DNA from: Salinibius halmophilus
Lineage (GTDB): Bacteria; Pseudomonadota; Gammaproteobacteria; Pseudomonadales; Natronospirillaceae
Length of the DNA: 64,000 nucleotides
Direction: 5' to 3'
NCBI RefSeq assembly: GCF_003577475.1
Contig: NZ_QPEP01000014.1
Coordinates: forward strand, 51,221 to 115,220
A program made the translations under genes and the position numbers. The notes below the pieces were generated by a model. The model was not told where the DNA came from and searched no databases. It saw only the letters and a program-made list of their open reading frames with translations. Positions within the stretch are counted from its first letter, which is position 1, and every line of letters starts with the position of its first letter. This document shows positions 8,884 to 17,258 of the stretch, piece after piece.

Positions 8884-9828
8884 TCAACCTAGCGTGACAC
8901 ACAAGTCTTCGGCAAGACCAAGCATGATATTTAGGTTTTGCACACAGGCGCCACTAGCACCCTTACCTAGGTTGTCCAAGCGAGCGATGAGCAGATGGCG
9001 ATCCTGATCAGCATCGTGAATGGCTGTCACATCGCAGTAATTAGTACCCGCCACGCCTTCTACATGGAAAAAGTTATTGGCTAACACCTGCTCGGGTTTC
9101 AGCACACGGACAAACTTTTGACCGGCATAATAGTCTTCCAACACCTGCGCCAAGTTTGCTTGCTCATTGCTAAGGTCATCACGATGCAAAGGTATTTGTA
9201 TCACCATGCCTTGCGGTAGGTTCACCACACTTGGGAAAAAGTTTGGCTTGTGTGACAAAGCGCCCCACTGGCGGATTTCTTTGATATGTTTGTGCTCAAA
9301 GTTCATCCCGTATAGGGCGTAAGCCGAGGCAGGATTGGCCGCTTCATAGGTTTCGATTAATGCTTTACCACCACCGGTATAACCAGAAACGGCATTTATT
9401 GAGATGCGGGCACTGTCTTTTAACACGCCCGCTTGTGTTAAAGGCTTCAACAACAGGGTTGCACCCGTGGCATAACAACCTGGGTTAGATACCCGCTGTG
9501 CGTTTGCAATGGCTTGCCGTTGGTCTGGGCTCAGTTCGGGCATGCCATATACCCAACCATCCTGTACGCGATGCGCCGAGCTTGCATCCAATACGCGACA
9601 GCCAGCCTCATCGGCCAAAGCAGCCGACGCCTTTGCAGCGTCATCGGGCAAACATAATACGGTTACATCCACAGAGGCCATTAGCGCTCGCTTGGCATTG
9701 TCGTCTTTGCGCAAGTCTGGATCGATACTGACTAGCTCAATATGCGGGTGATGGGCGAGGCGGTCACGGATTTGCAGGCCAGTCGTGCCCGCTTCACCGT
9801 CGATAAATACTTTAAACTGCTTTGACAT
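8884..9828 (-). CDS. argC: N-acetyl-gamma-glutamyl-phosphate reductase ArgC (short type)
   Basis: NADPH-dependent reductase of arginine biosynthesis. At 314 residues it belongs to the shorter ArgC group. [18 protein letters not shown] is the N-terminal nucleotide loop, and [13 protein letters not shown] around residue 115 carries the catalytic cysteine. No other arg genes adjoin it, which is common for this type. The ATG at 9828 has TAGGAGT upstream, and that Shine-Dalgarno lies inside an inverted repeat (see the next entry). Confidence 0.93.
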   Translation of the reverse strand: MSKQFKVFIDGEAGTTGLQIRDRLAHHPHIELVSIDPDLRKDDNAKRALMASVDVTVLCLPDDAAKASAALADEAGCRVLDASSAHRVQDGWVYGMPELSPDQRQAIANAQRVSNPGCYATGATLLLKPLTQAGVLKDSARISINAVSGYTGGGKALIETYEAANPASAYALYGMNFEHKHIKEIRQWGALSHKPNFFPSVVNLPQGMVIQIPLHRDDLSNEQANLAQVLEDYYAGQKFVRVLKPEQVLANNFFHVEGVAGTNYCDVTAIHDADQDRHLLIARLDNLGKGASGACVQNLNIMLGLAEDLCVTLG

Positions 9829-9833
9829 GTTGG

Positions 9834-9874
9834 ACTCCTACAGAAGTGCTTTTTATGCTCGCTATTGTAGGAGT
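9834..9874 (-). promoter_or_regulatory. argC: argC leader hairpin sequestering the Shine-Dalgarno
   Basis: Perfect 9-bp inverted repeat ACTCCTACA / TGTAGGAGT separated by 23 nt. In the argC transcript the downstream arm contains GGAGT, the argC ribosome-binding site, so the stem would mask it. This suggests translational control; no known riboswitch class is recognised in the 23-nt loop. Confidence 0.5.
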
Positions 9875-9951
9875 AAAGTGGCGCAGTACAATCATTTCAT
9901 CACATTCGCTGTGCGTGCGCCCTTAAGAAAATAGTAAGTAGTTACCGAATT

Positions 9952-10080
9952 TTAGCGCTGGTCATCCCGGCGGCGCACTGGCACAGGTACTCGCTTAGGC
10001 TGCATGGCTTTTGCTTTTTTAGCTGCGCCAGCAGCAAGCAATGCGGTTACTGCAGTAATAATTACAATTGTCGTTGTCAT
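9952..10080 (-). CDS. Small single-pass membrane protein (42 aa)
   Basis: 42 codons with a strong Shine-Dalgarno (GAGGAG, 7 nt from the ATG). The product begins MTTTIVIITAVTALLAAGAA, one hydrophobic helix, then a basic tail containing KKAKAMQPKRVP and RRRDDQR. The good ribosome site and the membrane helix followed by positive charges support a real gene. Function unknown. It lies upstream of argC on the same strand. I see no gene in 10081-10332. Confidence 0.6.
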   Translation of the reverse strand: MTTTIVIITAVTALLAAGAAKKAKAMQPKRVPVPVRRRDDQR

Positions 10081-10332
10081 ATCGCACTCCTCGGCTTCGC
10101 GGTTTCGACTGACTTCACTTATTAACGATAATTGGTCTCTATCAGTAGGACTAGTTACGATAAATAAATGTTACCTTGTTGGTAATTACGTCAAATTATC
10201 GATTTGGTTCTTAACAGCACGAGCCTAAAACCGTCAAGATTACTCACACTATTGATTGGGGTAGTTTGCTTTTTTTCAACTTGAAAGGCCGTGCTGCAGA
10301 CAAAGTACTGGCTAAGGCCATGCTTATTTATT

Positions 10333-10362
10333 TTGCAATTACGATGATTTTCTCGCTATGAT
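10333..10362 (+). promoter_or_regulatory. Candidate sigma-70 promoter for an orphan short transcript
   Basis: TTGCAA at 10333-10338 and TATGAT at 10357-10362 with an 18-bp spacer. No coding frame follows; a strong plus-strand terminator lies about 65-100 bp downstream. Confidence 0.5.
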
Positions 10363-10368
10363 TGAAGT

Positions 10369-10462
10369 GTCGGCATTCATAATAATTATGATGTCGCACA
10401 GATCTCAAACCAATGAGAGAAGCGCGGCCGGTCAGTCTTAAGACTGATCGGCCATTTTTTTT
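10369..10462 (+). ncRNA. Candidate ~94-nt small RNA, 3' end antisense to yqgE
   Basis: A transcript starting after the promoter at 10333-10362 would fold a first imperfect hairpin (GTGTCGGCATTCATAAT pairing with ATTATGATGTCGCAC, with small bulges). It would end in a strong terminator: GGCCGGTCAGTCTT / AAGACTGATCGGCC (10426-10453, one mismatch) followed by A and eight T's. The terminator faces plus only; the minus strand has no T tract after the stem, so it is not the yqgE terminator. The last 25 nt overlap the 3' end of yqgE in antisense. Confidence 0.45.
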
Positions 10463-10959
10463 GCCAGCGCATCCGCTACTTGCACACAGGTTTCATATAG
10501 CCGATCTTGGCCAATGCTAAATAAAATAGCATCGCTTGCTGGAATGATTTGCCAGTCTTTATTATCCGATACCGACGCTTCAAGCTCACCCGGCTGCCAG
10601 GTATACACACCAAAACCAATTCTAGCTAGCGCCCCAAAATCACCACTGGCAGCAACACTTAGCCCATCAAGCGATAAGGTTAACTGCGCAGCACCTAATT
10701 CGAGTGAATTTTCAAAGGCTATGTCTGGCACGACCGGGTGTAATACCCAGGGTTTGTCTTCTTTATCTGGCCCACCAATAAAGATAGGGTTCTGCTTCAC
10801 CGCCGCGGCGATGTCGTCGCCAAACACTTGCTCCCAGCTAGTGTCGCTAGCATCGTTTAAACAAATGCCAAAGGCGCCGGTTTCATTATGATGCGCAATC
10901 AACACAATGCGCTGCTCGCTGCCTCGACCTACTAACAACCAACCTGACAAAGATGTCAT
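10438..10959 (-). CDS. yqgE: YqgE/AlgH family protein (UPF0301)
   Basis: 173 residues of the YqgE/AlgH family, whose biochemical role is not settled. Recognisable segments are GICLNDASDTSWEQVFGD and PIFIGGPDKEDKPWVLHP (residues about 30-75) and a late IGFGVYTWQPGELE. No ruvX/yqgF gene, the usual partner, lies downstream. Its stop codon sits inside the palindrome used by the plus-strand terminator. Confidence 0.88.
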   Translation of the reverse strand: MTSLSGWLLVGRGSEQRIVLIAHHNETGAFGICLNDASDTSWEQVFGDDIAAAVKQNPIFIGGPDKEDKPWVLHPVVPDIAFENSLELGAAQLTLSLDGLSVAASGDFGALARIGFGVYTWQPGELEASVSDNKDWQIIPASDAILFSIGQDRLYETCVQVADALAKKMADQS

Positions 10960-11045
10960 AAATTATTTTCCGTTTTCTTTTTGATGTTTACCACGTACCC
11001 ATTCGGTGAATGCTAATCTTACAGTAGATTCGTTGGGTGCAGTCT

Positions 11046-11510
11046 ATGAATGTTGAATTTATTAACCCTTTCTTAGCGTCGTTTATCGATGTTATGTCTA
11101 CCATGGCAATGGTACCTGTGCAGCCAGATAAGCCAAAGCTTAAGGCGGATGCGCGAGCGGCTGGCGTACTCACCGGCTTTATCGAAATGAAGGGCCCACA
11201 AGTGCAAGGGTCGTTGGCAATTAGCTTTGACCGACCATTAATTGAAGCCGTTTTTACCAACATGCTGGGTGAGCCAGAAGCAGATCTAGACAAAGAGCTT
11301 CGCGACTTAGTCGGCGAAATCACCAATATGCTAACAGGCGGCGCCAAGATGCGTTTAGCTGAAAAGGGTTATGATTTTGAGTTGGCACAGCCGAAGATCA
11401 TCGACGGGGAAGAACACTATATTATGCACTTCTCGCCGCAACGGGTCATTTGCATCCCTATTGCGGGCGAGGCCGGCAAGGCGATGTTGGAAATCAGTTT
11501 TAACAAGTAG
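11046..11510 (+). CDS. cheX: Chemotaxis protein CheX-like phosphatase
   Basis: 154 residues. CheX proteins dephosphorylate CheY-type receivers. The family segment LRDLVGEITNMLTGGAKMRL (residues about 80-100) contains the E-x-x-N pair that positions catalysis in CheC/CheX phosphatases. The start is placed at the ATG (MNVEFINPFL), the usual family N-terminus; a GTG at 11037 is an alternative. It is monocistronic, away from any che operon, but may act on receivers such as those encoded nearby. Confidence 0.85.
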   Translation: MNVEFINPFLASFIDVMSTMAMVPVQPDKPKLKADARAAGVLTGFIEMKGPQVQGSLAISFDRPLIEAVFTNMLGEPEADLDKELRDLVGEITNMLTGGAKMRLAEKGYDFELAQPKIIDGEEHYIMHFSPQRVICIPIAGEAGKAMLEISFNK

Positions 11511-11548
11511 CATGGCCGAAAACAGAAGCCGATAAACCCATGGTTTAA

Positions 11549-12016
11549 TTAGTGCCAATTTAGCCAATGCTGGGCAACCAACTGAGCAACCGCCTCCACT
11601 TGTTCAGCATGTTCATTGGTAAAATGCCCTGTATGTGGCGAGTCTAAATCGATTACAGCAACAGTGCTGCCTGCCACGACAATCGGCACAACAAGCTCAC
11701 TTCTGGTATTCACATCACAAGCAATATGCCCTTCGAATCGCAGCACGTCGCCGACAAGCTGGGTTTGCTGAAGCCTAGCGGCGGCACCACACACGCCCTT
11801 AGCGAAAGGGATTCGTATACAAGCTGGCAGCCCTTGAAAAGGCCCTAAAACTAGCTCCTCAGGCGCATCAACTAGATAAAAACCAGCCCAGTTTAACCCC
11901 TTGATACTATGCATTAGCAACGCGGCAAGGTTCGACAAGTTGGCGATTTTATTGGTTTCTCCTGCAACTAGGTGGGAGGCCTGCTCGCCTAGGTGAGAAT
12001 CAGTAATACTGAACAA
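11549..12016 (-). CDS. msrC: Free methionine-(R)-sulfoxide reductase (GAF domain)
   Basis: 155-residue GAF-domain enzyme of the fRMsr (YebR) type that reduces free Met-R-sulfoxide using cysteine chemistry. The conserved cysteines are seen in LPACIRIPFAKGVCGAAA and GHIACDVNTRSELVVPIV (residues about 64-115). The start is a TTG at 12016 with GAGG 7 nt upstream, only 1 bp from the stop of the preceding 92-residue gene, so the two are probably translationally coupled. Confidence 0.88.
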   Translation of the reverse strand: MFSITDSHLGEQASHLVAGETNKIANLSNLAALLMHSIKGLNWAGFYLVDAPEELVLGPFQGLPACIRIPFAKGVCGAAARLQQTQLVGDVLRFEGHIACDVNTRSELVVPIVVAGSTVAVIDLDSPHTGHFTNEHAEQVEAVAQLVAQHWLNWH

Positions 12017-12017
12017 A

Positions 12018-12296
12018 TTATTGCCTCTTAATACGTTGAATAAACTGTCGCCAGCGTGATGGTTTTGCCGGTTTAATTAAGGCGGCATAGAATGCTTTCT
12101 GCAAGGTAACTGGCGATGGGCTAAACCCGTACTTAAGGCGCCAGTGGCGTTCGGCTTGCTGAATGAGAGCATTAGCTTGATAGTCAAAATTGCTCACCCC
12201 GTCGATCGACATGGGTTCGCGTTGCCAATCAATATTTTGCGCTGCAATTTCTTGCGCAAACCACTGCTGCAATGTCGCGAAGTCATCTCCAGCCAA
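12018..12296 (-). CDS. Conserved-looking hypothetical protein (92 aa)
   Basis: Not recognised. 92 residues, mixed helical, with an aromatic and basic C-terminus (KPSRWRQFIQRIKRQ). The start appears to be a TTG at 12296 with GGGAG upstream, mirroring the TTG start of msrC which follows after 1 bp. The tight junction and the ribosome site support expression. No signal peptide or membrane segment. It lies 56 bp downstream of the cyclic-nucleotide-binding-domain gene. Confidence 0.6.
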   Translation of the reverse strand: MAGDDFATLQQWFAQEIAAQNIDWQREPMSIDGVSNFDYQANALIQQAERHWRLKYGFSPSPVTLQKAFYAALIKPAKPSRWRQFIQRIKRQ

Positions 12297-12352
12297 AGCA
12301 ATGCTCCCAATTAACGGCCCGCTGAATCAATACGTGCTGAGCAGGCCTTGGA

Positions 12353-13111
12353 TTATGACGACAGTAGTTTATCGTTGGCGTTGACAATATTCGCTGCCAT
12401 CGACTTCATCAACCCCATAATCAAATGTGGACTAGTGCGAATAAGTAAATCAAACTGTGCAGCAGGCACTGCTAGTACCGTGCAATGCTGCTTGGCAACA
12501 ACAGAGGCTGTTCGACGCTCTCCATGTAATATCGACATTGCGCCAAATATCTCACCGGCGACAATAGTTGCTACCTGCTTGCCATTGCGCACAACTTCAG
12601 CTTCCCCTTCAACCAAAGAGTAAACATAGTCTGGCAGAGACCCTTGCTCGATAATGGTATCGTCCGGCTTAAAGAGGCGATGCTCAGGAAGTTCGTGTAC
12701 CTCCACCGGTGTGTACTGACGTATTTGCTCAAAAAGACAGCCAGGCCAGCGGGTCAATAATGTGAGCCAGTCAGCTAGTAACTCTGTGTTGCTTTGCAAC
12801 TGGTGCAGCGGCATTAGATACACTTCGCAAGCGCCTTCGGCTCGCAAGGAAAAATCCGTTGGCAGTGCGAATATCGGATCGCCAGGCTCAAGCGTGAGCA
12901 CGTGCTGATTGCGATAATAAAGCCGTATATAACCTTCGTGGAGTAGCGCCAAGTCGGTGTCACTATGTTCCGGAAACTCGACATACTCGCCGCTCAGCAC
13001 TTGCCGTGCTGTAAGCTCTTCAGGTAACTCGGCAAATACTCGGCTCGCCACTTGTTGCAATGTTACCTTGTATTCAGCCAGTGCAGGCGATGCGTCATAA
13101 AGTGGGATCAT
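12353..13111 (-). CDS. Cyclic-nucleotide-binding domain protein without DNA-binding domain
   Basis: 252 residues. The C-terminal half (about 130-240) is a clear CRP/FNR-type effector domain: GSLPDYVYSLVEGEAEVV, then VAGEIFGAMSILHGERRTASVVA, in which the GE(x)FGAM...RRTAS phosphate-binding cassette can be read. The N-terminal half looks like a degenerate second copy. There is no helix-turn-helix after it, so it is not a classical CRP regulator. Its start overlaps the stop of the AlkB-like gene by 4 bp (ATGA). Confidence 0.8.
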   Translation of the reverse strand: MIPLYDASPALAEYKVTLQQVASRVFAELPEELTARQVLSGEYVEFPEHSDTDLALLHEGYIRLYYRNQHVLTLEPGDPIFALPTDFSLRAEGACEVYLMPLHQLQSNTELLADWLTLLTRWPGCLFEQIRQYTPVEVHELPEHRLFKPDDTIIEQGSLPDYVYSLVEGEAEVVRNGKQVATIVAGEIFGAMSILHGERRTASVVAKQHCTVLAVPAAQFDLLIRTSPHLIMGLMKSMAANIVNANDKLLSS

Positions 13112-13713
13112 AATAGTCTCCGTGCATCATGTTGATCGCCAGTGTGGCGAAAGGTCAAACTGTAGCGACTTTGCGTTACAAGCTGTGGGCTTTGGGCAAG
13201 TAAAGCGTGCTGCCAATGCGACTGAAACCCAGATGGCATAAGTAACAAGCTACCGTGATCTAGGCATACTTTTTCCAGCATTTTTGTCTCACCCTTGCGT
13301 CGCACGCCAAGGTATCTTGCAACACCTAAGGATACAATAGCAATGACCGGATTCTGACCCAGCTCAGGCTCATCATCACTATGCCACCCCATTTTGTCCT
13401 GCCCACCACGATAATGATTGGCAAGTGCGCTATTAAAGCGCGTATCAAACTGCTGGTTAAGCCTTTCAGTTAATGCTGCAAGCCAATGAGGCCAGCCAGC
13501 ACTTTGCATGCTAATGCCTGAATATCGATATGATTGTTGCGACGCAGCCAACCATAGATGCTGGCGAGGAATGGCATGCTTTTTACCATACAGGATGAGA
13601 TAATCCTGCCGCCAAGGCAACCCAGCAAGCTGTGAAATCAGATCGCTTGTTTCAGAATTCTCAAGCCAGTTGGGGTAGTAGAGCATGTGACTTACGGTCT
13701 GGACTGGTTGCAT
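13108..13713 (-). CDS. AlkB-like 2-oxoglutarate/Fe(II) dioxygenase
   Basis: 201 residues. AlkB-family enzymes oxidatively demethylate alkylated nucleobases. The iron ligands fit H-x-D in MGWHSDDEPELG (residues about 90-100) and the later H in SGFQSHWQHAL; the 2-oxoglutarate arginine is probably in SRYSLTFRHTG. Size and DDEPELG place it with the short alpha-ketoglutarate-dependent oxygenases similar to human ALKBH2/3. First gene of a minus-strand run with the cNMP-domain gene. Substrate not determined. Confidence 0.88.
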   Translation of the reverse strand: MQPVQTVSHMLYYPNWLENSETSDLISQLAGLPWRQDYLILYGKKHAIPRQHLWLAASQQSYRYSGISMQSAGWPHWLAALTERLNQQFDTRFNSALANHYRGGQDKMGWHSDDEPELGQNPVIAIVSLGVARYLGVRRKGETKMLEKVCLDHGSLLLMPSGFQSHWQHALLAQSPQLVTQSRYSLTFRHTGDQHDARRLL

Positions 13714-13850
13714 TGTGTCACCTAACGATCAACGTGCCATAACAGCTACTGAACAATTTTTAGACATTTTTAACCACAGCAAATGAGAAACTTGCCAACT
13801 GGTTCAAAACCCCTAGATATAGGGAAGTCTATATTGCACAGGTATCCATT

Positions 13851-14450
13851 TTGCAACGCCCAAAACTGGCTAGAGCATTTATGTATCGATTTTTTTGCCA
13901 AGTAACAGAGCGATTAGTATTTCTAGCATCCGCACTGCTAGGTATGCAAATTCCTGCGTTTTTAGCCAGCTATCGCCAGCGCTTAGATGGCCAATTGTTT
14001 GAAGCGACACAAGCATTAGCGAGCTATCGAGAGATTGCTGTACGCAATCATGAAGGCGATATGCAAAGGCTAATTGATAGCTTTCTAGTATCATCTGACG
14101 CCAGCTCACGTGAGGTGGGATTTATAATCTTGGAAACGCGTGACAAAGTAGAACAACTACAGGCAAAACTAATGGCATTAAGCGATGGCTCTTTGTTTAG
14201 CCAGCTTTGGCATTTCTTTAGTTACTGGGATGGTCAAGCCGTGCAAGGCACATGGCAGCTGTATCAGCCAACGATTCTGCTTACCTTCGAAGCCCTGATA
14301 TGCGCCTTATTAATTGGTTTTATCGGGTCGGCGGTGAGTTTATTGGTACTGCGAGGACCAAGCTGGCTAGGTCGACAGCTGGTAGATTTTATGGCGGTAA
14401 AACGTGGTCGAGACATGGCCGCAGCGGCACAGCGCCGCTTGCAGCAGTAA
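13851..14450 (+). CDS. DUF2937-family membrane protein
   Basis: 199 residues. An N-terminal hydrophobic stretch (LVFLASALLGMQIPAFLASY) is followed by a helical domain and a second membrane segment near residues 142-165 (LTFEALICALLIGFIGSAVS), ending in a basic tail. This matches DUF2937, of unknown function. The frame opens at a TTG (13851); an ATG at 13881 is an alternative start. Convergent with the kinase gene that follows. Confidence 0.7.
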   Translation: MQRPKLARAFMYRFFCQVTERLVFLASALLGMQIPAFLASYRQRLDGQLFEATQALASYREIAVRNHEGDMQRLIDSFLVSSDASSREVGFIILETRDKVEQLQAKLMALSDGSLFSQLWHFFSYWDGQAVQGTWQLYQPTILLTFEALICALLIGFIGSAVSLLVLRGPSWLGRQLVDFMAVKRGRDMAAAAQRRLQQ

Positions 14451-14463
14451 ATCTATTGTAGCG

Positions 14464-15147
14464 TTAGGGCAGCCATAGGCGAAAATGTGCGCCCTCCTCA
14501 TTCGACAGCTGTATTTTGCCACAGATACCGTTCTTTTCATGCATATTGGCGACCTTCTCACTCAGGTAAAGACCCAATCCCGTGGAGCCTGTTGCCATGT
14601 TAATTGTGCTTGGCCCAGTTAAGCCTTCAATAAGCGCTTGCGGGTATCCACGCCCGTCATCCGTAACTTGTATGCAGAGCATGTCATGCCCAGCAACCTG
14701 CTCAATAAACGCGGTGAGATGAATCGTGCTGTTGGTATAACGAATGGCATTGGTCACCACATTGTTCAAGATCGACTCAACCTGCATTGGATCAAAAAAC
14801 CAGGCTAGGTCTTCCGAACACGCCATACTCAGGGTAACGTTTAGTTGAGCTGCCATACGTTGATAACGAGCAACCACATCTTCAAACACGTCCACAACAA
14901 GGGCTTCTTGCACATTAATAACGAGTTTGCCGGCATCTTGACGCTGCAACCCCAAGAGGTTCATCAATACATTATTCATTCTGGCACTTTCGAGTGACAG
15001 ACGATTGATGCGTTGCAAAGCATCCGTTTGATTCGGCTCGAGCTGGGCAGCGATACCATCTAACTCACTGGTCATGAGTCCTAATGAGTTCTTCACATCA
15101 TGTATAAGCGCCGAATAGGCGGCAGTGATAGGATTTTGATCAGGCAC
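14464..15147 (-). CDS. Soluble sensor histidine kinase
   Basis: 227 residues consisting only of HisKA-like and HATPase domains. The phospho-acceptor is H16 (SALIHDVKNSLG), very close to the N-terminus; the ATPase has NNVVTNAIRYT (N box) and GSTGLGLYLSEKVA (G2 box). The frame is open much further upstream, but the GTG at 15147 with GGAGA upstream overlaps the preceding response-regulator stop by 8 bp, as expected for a coupled pair. It lacks any sensor or membrane domain, so its input probably comes from the partner or another protein. Confidence 0.85.
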   Translation of the reverse strand: MPDQNPITAAYSALIHDVKNSLGLMTSELDGIAAQLEPNQTDALQRINRLSLESARMNNVLMNLLGLQRQDAGKLVINVQEALVVDVFEDVVARYQRMAAQLNVTLSMACSEDLAWFFDPMQVESILNNVVTNAIRYTNSTIHLTAFIEQVAGHDMLCIQVTDDGRGYPQALIEGLTGPSTINMATGSTGLGLYLSEKVANMHEKNGICGKIQLSNEEGAHFRLWLP

Positions 15148-16765
15148 CAAGTTTCTCCTTAATTTGCAACGCTTTGCTCTGCAACTGCTGATAGCGCTCA
15201 TATTGCGAGTGCAAGTCGGATAGGTACTGCAGTCGTTGTAGTAAAGCGAGTGCGGCACTGATGCGCTCTTGTTGATTATTACCACTGAGCACCAACTGTA
15301 GCAGCGCTTGCACGTAGTTCAATATCAGGCTTGGATTGTGAGGTGATATTTGTAGCGCAGCTTGATATTTGTCTTCTGCCAACTCAAAGTTACCGTCTTT
15401 GTATGCCTGAACCGCAGACCGGTTCAGTTCGGAAGCCTTACGTTTATCCTGTTCCGGGATTGGTTCCGACTGCATTTCGATAATCTTCGACTGCAAAGCT
15501 TTGTCGTTAGGAAACTTCTTAATTAACTCATCCGCCCAGCGATTGGCAGCATTCGCTTGCCCCACATCATAGTAGGCTTGCATCACCTCGAGCAGTAATT
15601 CTTGTGACACATCACCAATTCGACGCTTGGCGGCATCCATCAGTTTTTCGGTCATCGACGCTCGAGCCGCTTTGGCAGCTAGTCTTAGCTGATGGATTTG
15701 AGACCGCAACACGGCCTCAGGGTCATCCTTAAAACGCTTATTCATTTTGTCTAACACACGAGAAGCATCGCGTAGAAAGTCAGCCTCATCTGCTACTTCA
15801 GCACTGCGCTCAGCAGCTGATTCTAGGTTCAACAATAAACGATCATATAGCGCTGGCGTTTCATGGGGGCTGTTCTCCGCCAGCTTTACTGCTTTACGGA
15901 ATGCCTTGGCTGCACCACCAGGGTCATCAAGCTGTTCAGATAACTCTCCAATGCGCATTTGTCGGCGAAACGAACGGGGCGAAATGTGAGCGCCCTCTTC
16001 ACTTGCATGGCGAGCCTGCTCAAGCTCGTCTAGCCGCTCGTAGGTCATCGAAAGCAAATCATAGGCTTTAACAAAATTTGGGTACCTTAATACCAAACCC
16101 TGTAATTGCTCGATAACGGGGTGAAAGTTGCCTTTTAGAAATTCAATTCTGGCGAGCAAAAAGTCAATCCACGCCTGCTCTCGCTGCTCACGAGCTTCTA
16201 ATAAGACTGTCTTAGCATCGTCGAGCGCTTTTTGATCGAGCAAGATATCGACTTTTTGTCGCTGCGCCCAGTTGCGGTAGCGAGGAGATTCTTCAATTAG
16301 CTTGTCGAGTTCTGCTAACGCTGACTCAAAGTCTTCGTTTTCAATGGCGGCTAATGCGGGTTCAATTGCATTTTTTCGGGTGGCCCAGCGCTGTAATCGT
16401 TTATCGAGTGTGTCGAGTGCAAAGGGTTTAGCCATATAATCATCTGGCTCAAACTCAAGTGCCCCCATCACCATTGCCCTAGTTGTTTCGGCGGTGATCA
16501 TCACATAAACGGTACGCTGGCTGATAATTTTCTCGGCTCGAGCGAGTTCAAGGAGCTGCTGCCCATCTCGGCCAGGCCCTAGATTGTAATCACATAAAAC
16601 AACGTCGAAACTTTGATAACGTAGTGCCCGCAGGGCCTCTTGACCGTTTGAAGCTTCGGTGACATTTTCGATGCCAAGTCGGACGAGCATACCTTTGATC
16701 GACTTACGCACATTGTCAAAGTCGTCTACTACCAAGCACCGGTAGTGGCTTAAATCCATAATCAC
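15140..16765 (-). CDS. Response regulator with receiver domain and TPR repeats
   Basis: 541 residues. Residues 1-130 form a receiver domain with acidic pair D14/D15, phospho-acceptor D59 (VVLCDYNLGPGRDG) and the conserved K in DYMAKPF. The rest is helical TPR repeats (for example QAYKDGNFELAEDKYQAALQISPHNP near residue 440). There is no DNA-binding or enzymatic output, so phosphorylation probably changes protein-protein contacts. It is encoded directly upstream of, and overlapping, the soluble histidine kinase. Confidence 0.9.
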   Translation of the reverse strand: MIMDLSHYRCLVVDDFDNVRKSIKGMLVRLGIENVTEASNGQEALRALRYQSFDVVLCDYNLGPGRDGQQLLELARAEKIISQRTVYVMITAETTRAMVMGALEFEPDDYMAKPFALDTLDKRLQRWATRKNAIEPALAAIENEDFESALAELDKLIEESPRYRNWAQRQKVDILLDQKALDDAKTVLLEAREQREQAWIDFLLARIEFLKGNFHPVIEQLQGLVLRYPNFVKAYDLLSMTYERLDELEQARHASEEGAHISPRSFRRQMRIGELSEQLDDPGGAAKAFRKAVKLAENSPHETPALYDRLLLNLESAAERSAEVADEADFLRDASRVLDKMNKRFKDDPEAVLRSQIHQLRLAAKAARASMTEKLMDAAKRRIGDVSQELLLEVMQAYYDVGQANAANRWADELIKKFPNDKALQSKIIEMQSEPIPEQDKRKASELNRSAVQAYKDGNFELAEDKYQAALQISPHNPSLILNYVQALLQLVLSGNNQQERISAALALLQRLQYLSDLHSQYERYQQLQSKALQIKEKLGA

Positions 16766-16805
16766 TTCCCAACAAGATGTGGCTTGTTGGGAAGTATAGT
16801 TGCCT

Positions 16806-17048
16806 TTAGTTACTTTGCGTCACAACTCGCCACCGAAATCCGGTCTCGGTTACTTCACAGCGCCAGTATTCACCAAGGGCGGTATAGGCAATGTCGCCTT
16901 GCCAGTAAACATAACCGTCTAATAAACAAACTGGTTCCGTTGCAACAAACTGCATTAGATTTTCTGGCGTCACAGACAGGTCGAGTAAGTCAGTTTTACC
17001 CATTGCGACAACTGGCAATAAGAGCAGACCAAATAATATTGCTCGCAT
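16806..17048 (-). CDS. Small exported protein of unknown function
   Basis: 80 residues starting with a signal peptide (MRAILFGLLLLPVVAMGKT, cleavage near residue 17). The mature part has two cysteines (VCLLDGYVYWQGD and EYWRCEVTE) that could form a disulfide and faintly recalls DUF1496. GAGGG precedes the ATG. It is divergent from the amino-acid-binding lipoprotein gene, with a CRP-like site between them. Confidence 0.6.
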   Translation of the reverse strand: MRAILFGLLLLPVVAMGKTDLLDLSVTPENLMQFVATEPVCLLDGYVYWQGDIAYTALGEYWRCEVTETGFRWRVVTQSN

Positions 17049-17095
17049 GATTCCCTCGCTTTTTTATTTTTCAGCATACGATATGCGCTAGGCCT

Positions 17096-17111
17096 TGTGA
17101 CCCCATTCACA
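17096..17111. promoter_or_regulatory. Probable CRP-cAMP binding site
   Basis: TGTGA-cccccat-type spacing: TGTGA (17096-17100), six bases, TCACA (17107-17111), extended to TTGTGA/TCACAA. This is an exact match to the CRP core. It lies 50 bp from the small exported-protein start and about 150 bp from the solute-binding-protein start, so it could act on either. Confidence 0.6.
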
Positions 17112-17258
17112 AAAAATTCATTGTCTTGTCACAGTTGCATCAATTAATGTCTTTAATTGTTCTTAACAACCGCAACAGCCTATTGCAGTAGGCCTACTGG
17201 CTAAACTAAGGTAGGCTCGAAGGTTCATAGCCCGTTATGTTTTTGGAGATCACCCATT

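Noticed and set aside
10004..10228. 74-codon plus-strand frame
   Set aside because: Antisense to the better supported 42-residue minus-strand gene; no ribosome site.
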